Below are positions 9,904-19,786 of a stretch of DNA of 64,000 nt, one piece after another. Within the stretch, counting starts at the first letter, position 1. Every line of letters begins with the position of its first letter. The notes under the pieces are model-generated. The model did not search any database. It was given only the letters and a program-made list of their open reading frames with translations, and was not told the DNA's origin. A program made the position numbers and the translations under genes. Source of the stretch: Apophysomyces variabilis (Eukaryota > Mucoromycota > Mucoromycetes > Mucorales > Mucoraceae); assembly GCA_002749535.1 (NCBI GenBank), contig MZZL01000382.1:1-64000 (forward strand), read 5' to 3'.

Positions 9904-12721
9904 AGACCAATCATGGTGAAGGACCAGATTTGGTAATCATCTTTTATGCTCAGCCATCATCCATAAATGATAAGAACTACAAGTTTTCTATGATCATCAA
10001 TCTTTAATATAATATTCTTAGCTATTTTTCTTTTGTATTTTATTATTATAATGATTATATAATTTATTTAGAATCAAAAAAATATAAATATTGGGCATAT
10101 TATAAAGAATAAAAAACATCTTTTATTTTATCTTATTTTATTATCTTCTACCATTGTTCTGTCTTTACCTGGCTATTAGATTTCTAGCTCAAACTATGAT
10201 AATAACAATTATATCTCTCTATAGTATACTATAAGAGTATATAAAATTTTTTAAATAGGGTTAGGACTTAAGTTACCTGCTAAATTGTAACTGGATTGAA
10301 ATACTGATATATATGTAAATAAGGCATTACCCTTTCCTACTTTCAAAAAATCTCTGATCCTGAAATTTTGGTTGAGCTAGGCACAGTATCTAACACACAC
10401 ATACACATGCATATATACCCTTTCCTCTATGCATATGCATATACTCTTAATTTCTCTTCTAATTTTCTCTCTCTCTCTCTCTTGTTTTCTATTTTTGTGT
10501 CACTTAAGATAAGGTTATACATATCAGATTTCTTTATTAAAAGAAAAAAAATGAAAAGGGAAAGAAAAAGGAAACACAACAACTAAAAATATATAAGCAG
10601 ATAAATGGGAGATAAATAAATGATAAAGTAAGCTTTATTTATTATTGTTGTCATTTTAATCTTCTTACTTTGGGAAAAAGATGATAACAATAGAAGAAAG
10701 GGAATTAAAAACTAGAGAAAAGAGTTATAGATCAAATTTGAACTAATATTTTTATTTAAATAAGGGTATCTCTCTACTTTACACTCAGTTGATTCTATGG
10801 CATAGCATTCCTCCTAAACATACCTATTATTTATGTATGAAATGAAAGATTTTCAACTTATATTGCAACTTTCACTAAATACATAGTAAAACCAAATTAA
10901 AGCATTAGATTTCTACCTTCTGTTGCATACACTGCAGTTGAAAGGACGTTTTACCCTGGGTAAAATCTGGGTAAAACGTCAAATATTACCCACATTTTAC
11001 TCACATTTTACCCACGTTTTACCCAGTGGGTAAAACTTTTGAGAAGTGGGTGAAACGTACCTTTTACCCACATTTTACCCACGTTTTACCCACCTTCTAT
11101 ACTGTTATTAATTGGATAAAACAGTATGTGTCAGACATAATTACATTAATGCTATTGGACTAAGTTGTATGCATTTAACAACTAATATTAGAATTCTATT
11201 CGACCATATTCTTTTCTTTAAGCTCTTTTATTGGATTAACTTGCTTACAACAATACATGCTATTGGAGCTAATGATTCTTATCTAGTCTTTNTGATATTG
11301 AAAGTGAAACCAAAAATCTAAGAGTACATGACAAGACCAATCATGGTGAAGGACCAGATTTGGTAATCATCTTTTATGCTCAGCCATCATCCATAAATGA
11401 TAAGAACTACAAGTTTTCTATGATCATCAATCTTTAATATAATATTCTTAGCTATTTTTCTTTTGTATTTTATTATTATAATGATTATATAATTTATTTA
11501 GAATCAAAAAAATATAAATATTGGGCATATTATAAAGAATAAAAAACATCTTTTATTTTATCTTATTTTATTATCTTCTACCATTGTTCTGTCTTTACCT
11601 GGCTATTAGATTTCTAGCTCAAACTATGATAATAACAATTATATCTCTCTATAGTATACTATAAGAGTATATAAAATTTTTTAAATAGGGTTAGGACTTA
11701 AGTTACCTGCTAAATTGTAACTGGATTGAAATACTGATATATATGTAAATAAGGCATTACCCTTTCCTACTTTCAAAAAATCTCTGATCCTGAAATTTTG
11801 GTTGAGCTAGGCACAGTATCTAACACACACATACACATGCATATATACCCTTTCCTCTATGCATATGCATATACTCTTAATTTCTCTTCTAATTTTCTCT
11901 CTCTCTCTCTCTTGTTTTCTATTTTTGTGTCACTTAAGATAAGGTTATACATATCAGATTTCTTTATTAAAAGAAAAAAAATGAAAAGGGAAAGAAAAAG
12001 GAAACACAACAACTAAAAATATATAAGCAGATAAATGGGAGATAAATAAATGATAAAGTAAGCTTTATTTATTATTGTTGTCATTTTAATCTTCTTACTT
12101 TGGGAAAAAGATGATAACAATAGAAGAAAGGGAATTAAAAACTAGAGAAAAGAGTTATAGATCAAATTTGAACTAATATTTTTATTTAAATAAGGGTATC
12201 TCTCTACTTTACACTCAGTTGATTCTATGGCATAGCATTCCTCCTAAACATACCTATTATTTATGTATGAAATGAAAGATTTTCAACTTATATTGCAACT
12301 TTCACTAAATACATAGTAAAACCAAATTAAAGCATTAGATTTCTACCTTCTGTTGCATACACTGCAGTTGAAAGGACGTTTTACCCTGGGTAAAATCTGG
12401 GTAAAACGTCAAATATTACCCACATTTTACTCACATTTTACCCACGTTTTACCCAGTGGGTAAAACTTTTGAGAAGTGGGTGAAACGTACCTTTTACCCA
12501 CATTTTACCCACGTTTTACCCACCTTCTATACTGTTATTAATTGGATAAAACAGTATGTGTCAGACATAATTACATTAATGCTATTGGACTAAGTTGTAT
12601 GCATTTAACAACTAATATTAGAATTCTATTCGACCATATTCTTTTCTTTAAGCTCTTTTATTGGATTAACTTGCTTACAACAATACATGCTATTGGAGCT
12701 AATGATTCTTATCTAGTCTTT
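9863..12721. repeat. Apparent tandem duplication around a single N: probable assembly artefact
   Basis: Positions 9863-11291 (1,429 bp) recur as 11293-12721 with no difference that I could find. A single N at 11292 joins them. The first copy continues uniquely to the left and the second uniquely to the right. This is what unmerged overlapping contig ends look like. The content is AT-rich and non-coding: CT and AC/AT microsatellites near 10390-10490 (again at 11820-11920), and at 10930-11100 (again 12360-12530) the TTTTACCC-rich end described under the inverted arms. Confidence 0.85.
9908..12357. other. Non-coding AT-rich spacer (includes the duplicated assembly segment)
   Basis: There is no convincing gene. 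Short open frames are low-complexity translations of CT/AT repeats. After removing the probable duplicate, the true spacer between the gypsy element and the inverted-arm element is about 1 kb. Confidence 0.6.
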
Positions 12722-13687
12722 CCGATTGGATGCTCTTTTCATTGCATTCATTATTTTAGCCAATAAAATATACTTCTTTATCATGTACAACAACACTTCT
12801 TAGCCTTATATATAGAGAAAACAAACATTTTTATTTTATTAAAGATATATAATATAATGTATGAACAGGTATCTAACTTTACGATTGGATCTATATAATC
12901 TTACCTAATTACTGAAGGCTAAAGAAGCATAGAATTTAAAAAATGATAATTAGTAAAACATACGGCATAGCAATAACAAACGGCAACATTATATATAGGC
13001 CTACAAAAGATTATCTTGATGAATAATCAAGTTACAACGTAAAAAAAAATCTGTACCATTAAAACATGTGTCATGTTTCTCTGTTTCCATATTTTTTAAA
13101 GAAAGGAAAAGCTACTCTATAGGACAAATAAAAAGTCAAGATTAGTTACATTTAGGTCAATCAATCAAAATACCTTAGTTAAAAGTAAGAAGCAAGCTTT
13201 CCTATAACGTTGCAATTATATCGGCTATCAAAAGAAAAAAAAGAATGAGGTGCTGTCAAATGAAGATAAAAGCTTACCAGTAAAGAACATGCTTTCAGGT
13301 CAAGGATGTATGTCGTTAAGATGATATATCATCAACATTGTGAAAGTGAGTTTGCTGATGAAGAAGTACTGAAAACGCCATAGAGTGAAAAAAAGCAGAG
13401 GAAAAAGTTTGTGAAAAAAAAGGATAAGTAAAAAGAAAATGCGAATAACCCCATAAAAAAGAAAAAAAAACCATATTAAAAGCGCATGATATAAATATTG
13501 ACGCAGTTCCTGGGAATCACACATACACTGTTATACTGCTTATATTTTTACATTTGCTAGTTTTTCTCTTTTGGGAAAGGAGAGACTGAACAATACTGAA
13601 GATTGCTCCCCCCATGGGAAAGTGGGTAAAACATCATATATTACCCAGGGGTAAAATGTAGGTAAAACGCCTACTCTACCGCAGTGA
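12360..13687 (+). repeat. Left arm of the palindromic element
   Basis: This 1,328-bp arm matches the reverse complement of the right arm. It is the uninterrupted copy and so shows the empty site for the 598-bp hAT insert. No conserved protein is evident: a short open frame shared by both arms is explained by the high arm identity. Confidence 0.8.
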
Positions 13688-13689
13688 TA

Positions 13690-14857
13690 GATCTGACACT
13701 GCTAAGCTAAGGTGTTAGATGTTTTGAAAGCTCTTTTCAGAACAGACAGTTTTTTGCATAGTATCATAGTTTTATATAATCCAAATATTTAGCTTTTAAA
13801 GAATCATAGATCTTACCCTATTTGGTTCTTTAGACTTAGGTGAAACTACCTAGTTAAGTATACATTTTTATAATATATATAAGACATTATACCAATGGCC
13901 CAGTTCTATAAGTGAACCATATATTTTTCCTACCAACTTCCTGTTTTCTATATAAAGATGCTAAGTGTGTTGGTTTTTACTTCTTTTCCTTAAAGCTTTT
14001 GACAGGTAAATCTGTAAAAGGCTAGTGCAGTATCATATATTAAATATTCTAAAGACTATCCTCCAATGGCAATGCCTTTAAAGCATATACCCCAGACTAT
14101 CAGCAGTAGCAGTAGCAGTAGCAGCAGAAGCAAGAGAAGAAGAAGGAGGAGAAGGTCACCTCTCTACTAGTTGTAACTGGTAGCACTGCTGCCACTAATC
14201 CTGAGTTAGAGCAGTCAATCCAAAATTATACACAAGATCATAAAGTTGTTGTGCATGCATTGAGCTTAAAGAAGGAGATGCAGAGTGCTAATATCAAAGT
14301 ACAGTATAAACTGAAACAAAAGCAATTCATAGTAATGTACTTGCTATTTTGTTCTTTATTTAACTGTAAAATATCTTGCTTACTGGTTGCCTTATAGGCC
14401 TATTGTAGGGATCAGCAGTATACAGATGGCCACATTATAACTAAGGTAAAACTGATTTGATTTCTGAAAGAAGTGGTTTCTATAAGAGGAAATTAAAAAC
14501 GCAAATCAACTGATAGTAAGCCTTACTAACTTAGATATTCTGCATGAGATTTATACATAAAAGCTATTTGTGATCTTTATTTTATCCAAAAAGCCTTAAA
14601 ACTAAACTCATACCCCCATCCTTATAGAGAGGCCCTAAAGATATAGCTCTAAAGTAAGATTAGCCATGAATCAACTAAAAAAAAACTAATTATATTGACT
14701 ATAGTATTGGGATGATCCAGGATAGTTATACATCTGAGGAGCTGCTGAACATGTCTATATATTACCTTCATATCAATACTGAGGCTGATACATGCAACTG
14801 TATAACATTTTTGTTGCAGCATATGATGTTGCTGCATAAAGAGTCTACGTGAGCTCT
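13690..14857 (+). other. Core between the inverted arms, with a trinucleotide repeat and an open stretch
   Basis: The core holds an AGC/AGA trinucleotide run (about 14100-14155). Running into it is a stop-free plus-strand stretch to about 14398 (KVTSLLVVTGSTAATNPE, later HALSLKKEMQSANIKVQYKL). The composition looks protein-like rather than random, but I recognise no domain and there is no clear start codon. It may be a remnant of a transposon-encoded protein. The rest is AT-rich. Confidence 0.35.
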
Positions 14858-14859
14858 TA

Positions 14860-16785
14860 CTGTGGTAGAGTAGGCATTTTACCTACATTTTACCCCTGGG
14901 TAATACATGATGTTTTACCCACTTTCCCATAGAGGGAGCAATCTTCAGTATTGTTCAGTCTCTCCTTTCCCAAAAGAGAAAAACTAGCAAATATAAAAAT
15001 ATAAGCAGTATGACAGTGTATGTGTGATTCCCAGGAACTGTATCAATATTTATATTACGCGCTTTTAACATGGTTTTTTTTCTTTTTTATAGGGTTATTC
15101 ACATTTTCTTTTTATTATCCTTTTCTTTCATAAACTTTTTCCTCTGCTTTTTTTCACTCTATAGTGTTTTCAGTACTTCTTCATCGGCAAACTCACTTTC
15201 ACAATGTTGATGATATATCATCTTAATGACATACATCCTTGACCTGAAAGTATGTTCTTTACTGGTAAGCTTTTATCTTTATTTGACAGCACTAGAGCTT
15301 GAAATGGGCGGGTCATAAATGGGTGGGCCTTAATTAGGATGGGCCTTAAGTGGGCGGGTCTAAGTGGGCCAGGTCAGTATATTGGCCTATGGCCCACTGG
15401 GCTGGGTCAAAGTATAGACCCATGACCCACTAGGCCATTATAGTTGGGCCCAACCTTGGCCCAAAGCCCAGTTAACTAAAGCGATACTTGACCTGATTCC
15501 TGACAAAACTTGTTGCTCAATTGATTTCAAACATTGATCCTAATGTTAAATAACTGATTCATAATGCATATCATTGCAACGTCATAACAAACGCAAGTTA
15601 AGTGATGTGAAATGCAATTGCATTTATTTGTAACAAGTATAGTTAAGTATATAAAGAGCCTTTAGTGAATAAAGATAATTGGGTAGTCAGGTGGGCTGCA
15701 TTTATTAGGTAGTTAAGCGGGCCATAAACTGGTCAGGCCCTAATTGGGCGGGCCATAACTGGGCTGGGCCACTATGTCAACCCGTGACCCGCTGGGCCAC
15801 CATATCTGGGCCACTTCTTGGACTGACGCCCGACGGTCCAGCAATATATGGGCCGGGTCCCGGGACATCCCAGCCCAGTTACAAGCCCTAGACAGCACCT
15901 CATTCTTTTTTTCTTTTGATAGCTGATATAATTGCAACGTTATAGGAAAGCTTGCTTCTTACTTTTAACTAAGATATTTTGATTGATTGACCTAAATGTA
16001 ACTAATCTTGACTTTTTATTTGTCCTATAGAGTAGCTTTTCCTTTCTTTAAAAAATATGAAAACAGAGAAACATGACATATGTTTTAATGGTACAGATTT
16101 TTTTTTACGTTGTAACTTGATTATTCATCAAGATAATCTTTTGTAGGCCTATATATAATGTTGCCGTTTGTTATTGCTATGCTGTATGTTTTACTAATTA
16201 TCATTTTTTAAATTCTATGCTTCTTTAGCCTTCAGTAATTAGGTAAGATTATATAGATCCAATCGTAAAGTTAGATACCTGTTTATACATTATATTATAT
16301 ATCTTCAATAAAATAAAAATGTTTGTTTTCTCTATATATAAGGCTAAGAAGTATTGTTGTACATGATAAAGAAGTGTATTTTATTGGCTAAAATAATGAA
16401 TGTAATGAAAAGAGCATCTAATCAAAAAGACTAGATAAGAATCATTAGCTCTAATAGCATGTATTGTTGTAAGCAAGTTAATCCAATAAAAGAGCTTAAA
16501 GAAAAGAATATGGTCAAATAGAATTCTAATGTTAGTTGTTAAATGTATACAACTTAGTCCAATAGCATTAATGTAATTATGTCTGACATATACTGTTTTA
16601 TCCAATTAATAATGGTATAGAAAGTGGGTAAAACGTGGGTAAAATGTGAGTAAAAGGTACGTTTCACCCACTTCTTAAAAGTTTTACTCACTGGGTAAAA
16701 CATGGGTAAAATGTAAGTAAAATGTGAGTAATATTTGACGTTTTACCCAGATTTTACCTAGGGTAAAACGTCCTTTCAACTGTAG
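14860..16785 (-). repeat. Right arm of the palindromic element, interrupted by a hAT insert
   Basis: The reverse-complement partner of 12360-13687. Its total is 1,926 bp. Removing the 598-bp insert and one 8-bp duplication leaves 1,320 bp, close to the left arm's 1,328 bp. Confidence 0.8.
15293..15890. mobile_element. 598-bp non-autonomous hAT element (family C)
   Basis: The termini are TAGAGCTTG (left) and TAGGGCTTG (right, reverse complement). The flanks are a perfect 8-bp direct repeat GACAGCAC (15285-15292 and 15891-15898). The left arm carries the uninterrupted site, which confirms the insertion. Subterminal regions on both sides are packed with GGGC/GCCC motifs (for example GGGCGGGTC, TGGGCC, GGCCCACT). 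No transposase frame exists, so it must be mobilised in trans. Confidence 0.9.
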
Positions 16786-16788
16786 TAT

Positions 16789-17042
16789 CTAGAGCTTGCA
16801 AACTTGTTTTTTCTTAACTTTAAAGAGGAAGGTTATAGCAAGTACCCAGCTTTGGTCACTCTCTTGATACAAGGCAAAACCAACTGAACCAACCAGAATA
16901 ACTATGCTGCCTGCATCTGACACAAAAATATTTGTTTGTGTGCCTTTGGTGGTCTCACACTCTATTTTTTCTTTCACTAGCACATTGCAGGTGAACCATT
17001 TCCCTCTCTCTCTAGGAACTAAGATTGGTTTAACATAAAAGT
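16789..17042 (-). other. Unrecognised open stretch, possible relic
   Basis: The minus strand is stop-free for about 85 codons ending at 16789 (PRERGKWFTCNVLVKEK ... DAGSIVILVGSVGFALYQ). The amino-acid mix looks protein-like, but I recognise no domain, there is no convincing start, and it sits between a transposon end and a tRNA gene. It could be a fragment of a mobile-element protein or chance. Confidence 0.2.
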
Positions 17043-17488
17043 AGCAAAAAGTAAGGATAAAAAATAAATCCAGTTAGCACATTGATCTATAGACCATTAA
17101 AAGTCAATAACAGGTAGATTTTCTACTAAAAAAATCATATATCTAAAATAGTAGCTATAAATTGTCAGAGCTAGAATCAGTGCATAAATGCAAAGACTCT
17201 TTTTGCTAAAGCCTTCTAAGAAGTTTTCAAAGTTGCAATTAGTTTCTAAGAAGTTCCTAAATACTTCTCACATCTTCAGCTTCATAGAAAATTATAGAAA
17301 TATTATATATATAAATAATTTATAAAAAATAAACATTATCAAATTTCCTTATACACTTTTACCTTTTACTTCTGTTCCTTTACAATTTCTATATTCCAGC
17401 TTGATTGGCAACTCACGTCCAAAACAGTAGCTATGAATCAACTTTACAAAAATAACATATAACACTCTAATAATAAAAGAGTTAAAAA
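17043..17488. other. Non-coding spacer downstream of tRNA-Asp
   Basis: AT-rich sequence with no gene or repeat that I can identify. A T-rich stretch just beyond the tRNA 3' end fits Pol III termination. Confidence 0.5.
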
Positions 17489-17560
17489 CTCTCAGACGGG
17501 GAATTGAACCCCGGTCTCCCGCGTGACAGGCGGGGATACTAACCACTATACTATCTGAGA
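17489..17560 (-). tRNA. tRNA-Asp (anticodon GTC)
   Basis: A 72-nt cloverleaf read on the minus strand. The acceptor stem is TCTCAGA/TCTGAGA with discriminator G (17489). The anticodon stem CCCGC/GCGGG encloses CTGTCAC, giving anticodon GTC (Asp). The T arm contains GGTTCAATTCC. There is no intron. The minus strand has a T-run directly downstream of the 3' end, as Pol III needs. Confidence 0.95.
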
Positions 17561-17840
17561 ACTTCTTTTTCCACTAAATTTACGTTACATAAAGAAGTAT
17601 ATTCATCAACATAGCAACAACAACACTAAAGAAACACTACCAAATAACCTATCCATCAGTGAACCCACTGCATCCAACCTATTCCAACTTGACCTCGAAA
17701 GTTTTCCACCAATTAGAATCAAAAGATTATGAGATTTCACTAAAAACTAACAAAAAAGTTTTTAATATTAAATTACTATTTTGATTTAAAATGACAAAAA
17801 GGTTGATCAATTATTTCAAGTTCTATATAGCACTTAAATG
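17561..17840. other. Non-coding spacer upstream of tRNA-Asp
   Basis: AT-rich; no gene seen. It runs up to the TAGGGATT end of a hAT relic. Confidence 0.5.
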
Positions 17841-18147
17841 TAGGGATTGTCAAAGTCAGATATGGATCGGATTGACCCCCTATCTAAATCTGATCCATTT
17901 ATAAATGGATGATCTATATCTGATCCATATATATCTGATGGATTGATAGATTGGATATGGATAGACTAATAATATATAAGAATTATAAGGCATAAAAGTC
18001 TAGCATCAATTTATGCTTTATCTATTGGTAAACATATACATAATAAAAGGAGAATATTTTAGAAAGGGACAATAATGGATTGTAACAGAATCTGAATGTA
18101 AGATGAGATCACTGATATTACAGATAGAATCGTGTCATGGTGCATAC
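17841..18147. mobile_element. Truncated end of a family-A hAT element, CpG-decayed
   Basis: About 300 bp aligns base for base with the left end of the hAT element at 3305-3615. It starts TAGGGATTGTCAAAG, and homology stops at about 18147, before any coding sequence. Of eight CpG sites in the 3305 copy over this span, seven are TG, CA or TA here, and many other differences are also transitions. No partner end is visible, so this is an isolated relic. Confidence 0.85.
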
Positions 18148-18160
18148 ATACTATGGTAAT

Positions 18161-18440
18161 AGGGTTCACTAAAAGTAGGGAAAATCCCTAAAAGTAGGGA
18201 TCCCTATTTTTGTCAAGTAGTGAAAAAGAAAGAAAAGTAGTGATCACTAAAAGTAGGGAAATTTCACTAAAAGTAGTGATCACTAAAAGTAGGGAAAGTT
18301 CACTTAAAGTAGAGATCCCTATTTTTGTAAAATAGTGAAAAAGAGAGAAAAGTAGTGATCACTGAAAGTAGGAAAAATTCACTTAAAGTAGTAATCACTC
18401 ATATTAAAGAAAGTAGTGAAAAGTAGTGATAACAAGTAAT
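18161..18440. repeat. Degenerate 115-bp tandem repeat with AGTGATCACT palindromes
   Basis: About 2.3 copies of a ~115-bp unit (TCCCTATTTTTG begins near 18201 and again near 18316). Within each unit, ACTAAAAGTAGGG-type motifs alternate with the perfect palindrome AGTGATCACT. The repeat starts where the hAT relic ends. It may be a small MITE or satellite-like insertion; no coding potential. Confidence 0.65.
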
Positions 18441-19525
18441 AGTTTTTATTGGATAAAATGACCCCTGCATTTACACAAACAATAACATATACCTAATGTA
18501 TCTTTCTACTTTACTGCACTTACCAAATGTTAAAAGAAGCTGTAACAAATACTATATCCTATAATCATGCACCTGCTTTAATATACCAGAGCGATAAAGA
18601 ACTACAATCATGTGCTTTGGCCATGTAATAAGCGCATGAACAGAACAATAAGTCTTCAGTAAACAAGGAGTATGGCCTAATACAGTGAGTAAGAAAAAGA
18701 TTCAAAATATAAACGTCGTTATTACCAGTATGAGAATGATAAAGATAACTAGACCCAGAAACTAAAAAAAAAAAGAGAAAAAACTAAGAGGCTATTGTTA
18801 TGAATGAAGAAACACTTACAATAAAATAAACAACAAGAAAAGATCAACAAAGCTAAACTTGGGTGGTAAGTATAAAGTAGGTAATGGAACTAGTTGATTT
18901 ACCTGAATGAGTGCTTGAACATAAGTGATATACAATTGTCAGAAGTTGTTTTGGTTAGCTACATAGGAAGGAGACAAAGGTTAAAGCAATGAAAAGGAAT
19001 AACAATAATAGTGCAGTAAAATAGCGGCCTACCTTTAACATTAGGAAAAGGTATACACGATGCAAATATGAATTGTATGTGATGCCGGTAGTTTCTACAG
19101 GCATTGGATTGTAGTAGTTGTACTTTATATAATCAGATGTCAGTAAAAATATAATAGGTAATGTGCACTTACAACCATTTAACCATAACAAAACAAGGCT
19201 ACAAAGAGTAAAAGGTGAAATAAAAGCAAAAGAAAGAGCAAAAAAGTAGGCAAAGTGAGAAAAATCAGTTTTTTTAATCATCGGAAAAAAAAGGCTTTTA
19301 TTGGCCGATTTTTTTTCCCGTCTAAGTTCCCACCCTCCCTTCCACCTGCCCTGCCCTGTCCCCTCCTCTTCTGTCTCTTTTAGAGTGCACTATTCAGCAC
19401 TATGCTGTCAAAAAGAATCAAAGAGTCTATTTGGTGACATTGCCTTTGACACCATTTGCTTGTGCACTTTTCCTAATAATGACATCAATAAATAAATTGC
19501 GCAATTCAATCTGACTGTCTTACTT
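18441..19525. other. Spacer without a supported gene
   Basis: AT-rich. A 108-codon minus-strand frame (18955-19281) encodes a hydrophobic sequence, but it has no recognisable domain and may be chance. A pyrimidine-rich stretch lies near 19305-19385. Likely polyadenylation signals (ATTTATTTATTG on the minus strand, near 19480) fit the 3' end of the truncated gene that follows. Confidence 0.4.
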
Positions 19526-19786
19526 GTTTCTACGGTTATAGCCGTTTTCCCATCTACGAGTGATGAGGAAATTGGCACCCCAGCGACCCTTGCAGACGTC
19601 CAAGGGCACTCCGATCTGAAGCCCCTGTTGCTCCATTGTTGTGTAAGTGAGCTCACGTTTGTCAGTGGGCACCTGGCTCCAAGGTTTTTGTCGTGAAGAA
19701 AATCCACATGCCTTCTCCAATTGCTCTACCACCACGTTGGCTTTTCTCCCCAGAGCCGTATACAGATCTTGAAGGACAGGTGGAGG
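19526..19786 (-). pseudogene. 3' fragment of an unknown gene cut off at a hAT element
   Basis: The minus strand has a stop-free ~86-codon stretch ending NGYNRRNK and a stop near 19526. It includes LYTALGRKANVVVEQLEKA and DVCKGRWGANFLITRRWENG. Codon use and composition look real, and AT-rich 3'-UTR-like sequence follows. Its upstream end coincides exactly with the hAT terminus at 19787, and no continuation is seen beyond the element at 23610. I do not recognise the family; it may itself be part of an older mobile element. Confidence 0.45.

Larger units (their letters stand above)
12360..16785. mobile_element. Palindromic element: two ~1.3-kb inverted arms around a 1.17-kb core, with TTTTACCC arrays
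   Basis: 12360-13687 and 14860-16785 are reverse-complementary over their whole length, apart from a 598-bp insert in the right arm. The outer ends read CAGTTGAAAGGACGTTTTAC (left, and reverse complement on the right). The inner ends read CTGCGGTAGAGTAGGCG and CTGTGGTAGAGTAGGC. Each arm's outer and inner ends resemble each other, and TA dinucleotides sit at the boundaries (12358-12359, 13688-13689, 14858-14859, 16786-16787). Dense TTTTACCC/GGGTAAAA arrays lie at 12374-12525, 13620-13675, 14875-14935 and 16620-16775. It is either one fold-back transposon with very long inverted repeats or two copies of a TA-targeting non-autonomous element. I cannot name the family. Confidence 0.75.

Noticed and set aside
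10368..10586. A small secreted or membrane protein gene
   Set aside because: The frame is a translation of AC/AT and CT microsatellites and appears twice only because of the assembly duplication.
11293..12721. A recent tandem duplication of a 1.4-kb non-coding region
   Set aside because: Copies look identical, are joined by a single N, and each has only one unique flank. An unmerged contig overlap is simpler.
12542..16605. A conserved 74-codon protein encoded in both inverted arms (12542-12766 + and 16381-16605 -)
   Set aside because: The similarity follows from arm identity at the DNA level; there is no domain and a hydrophobic low-complexity composition.
12374..16775. TTTTACCC/GGGTAAAA arrays as telomeric or interstitial telomere repeats
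   Set aside because: The unit is not TTAGGG-like, spacing is irregular, orientation alternates, and arrays coincide with ends of an inverted-arm element.
16786..16800. Another copy of the family-C hAT end (CTAGAGCTTGCAAAC) beside the right arm
   Set aside because: Match is limited to about 10 bp, with no GGGC/GCCC array and no partner end or duplication.
18161..18440. A CRISPR-like array
   Set aside because: Repeats are degenerate, units abut with no unique spacers, and the host is eukaryotic.
18955..19281. A small membrane-protein gene on the minus strand
   Set aside because: Hydrophobic composition comes from AT-rich codons; no splice signals, no homologous motif, no clear promoter context.
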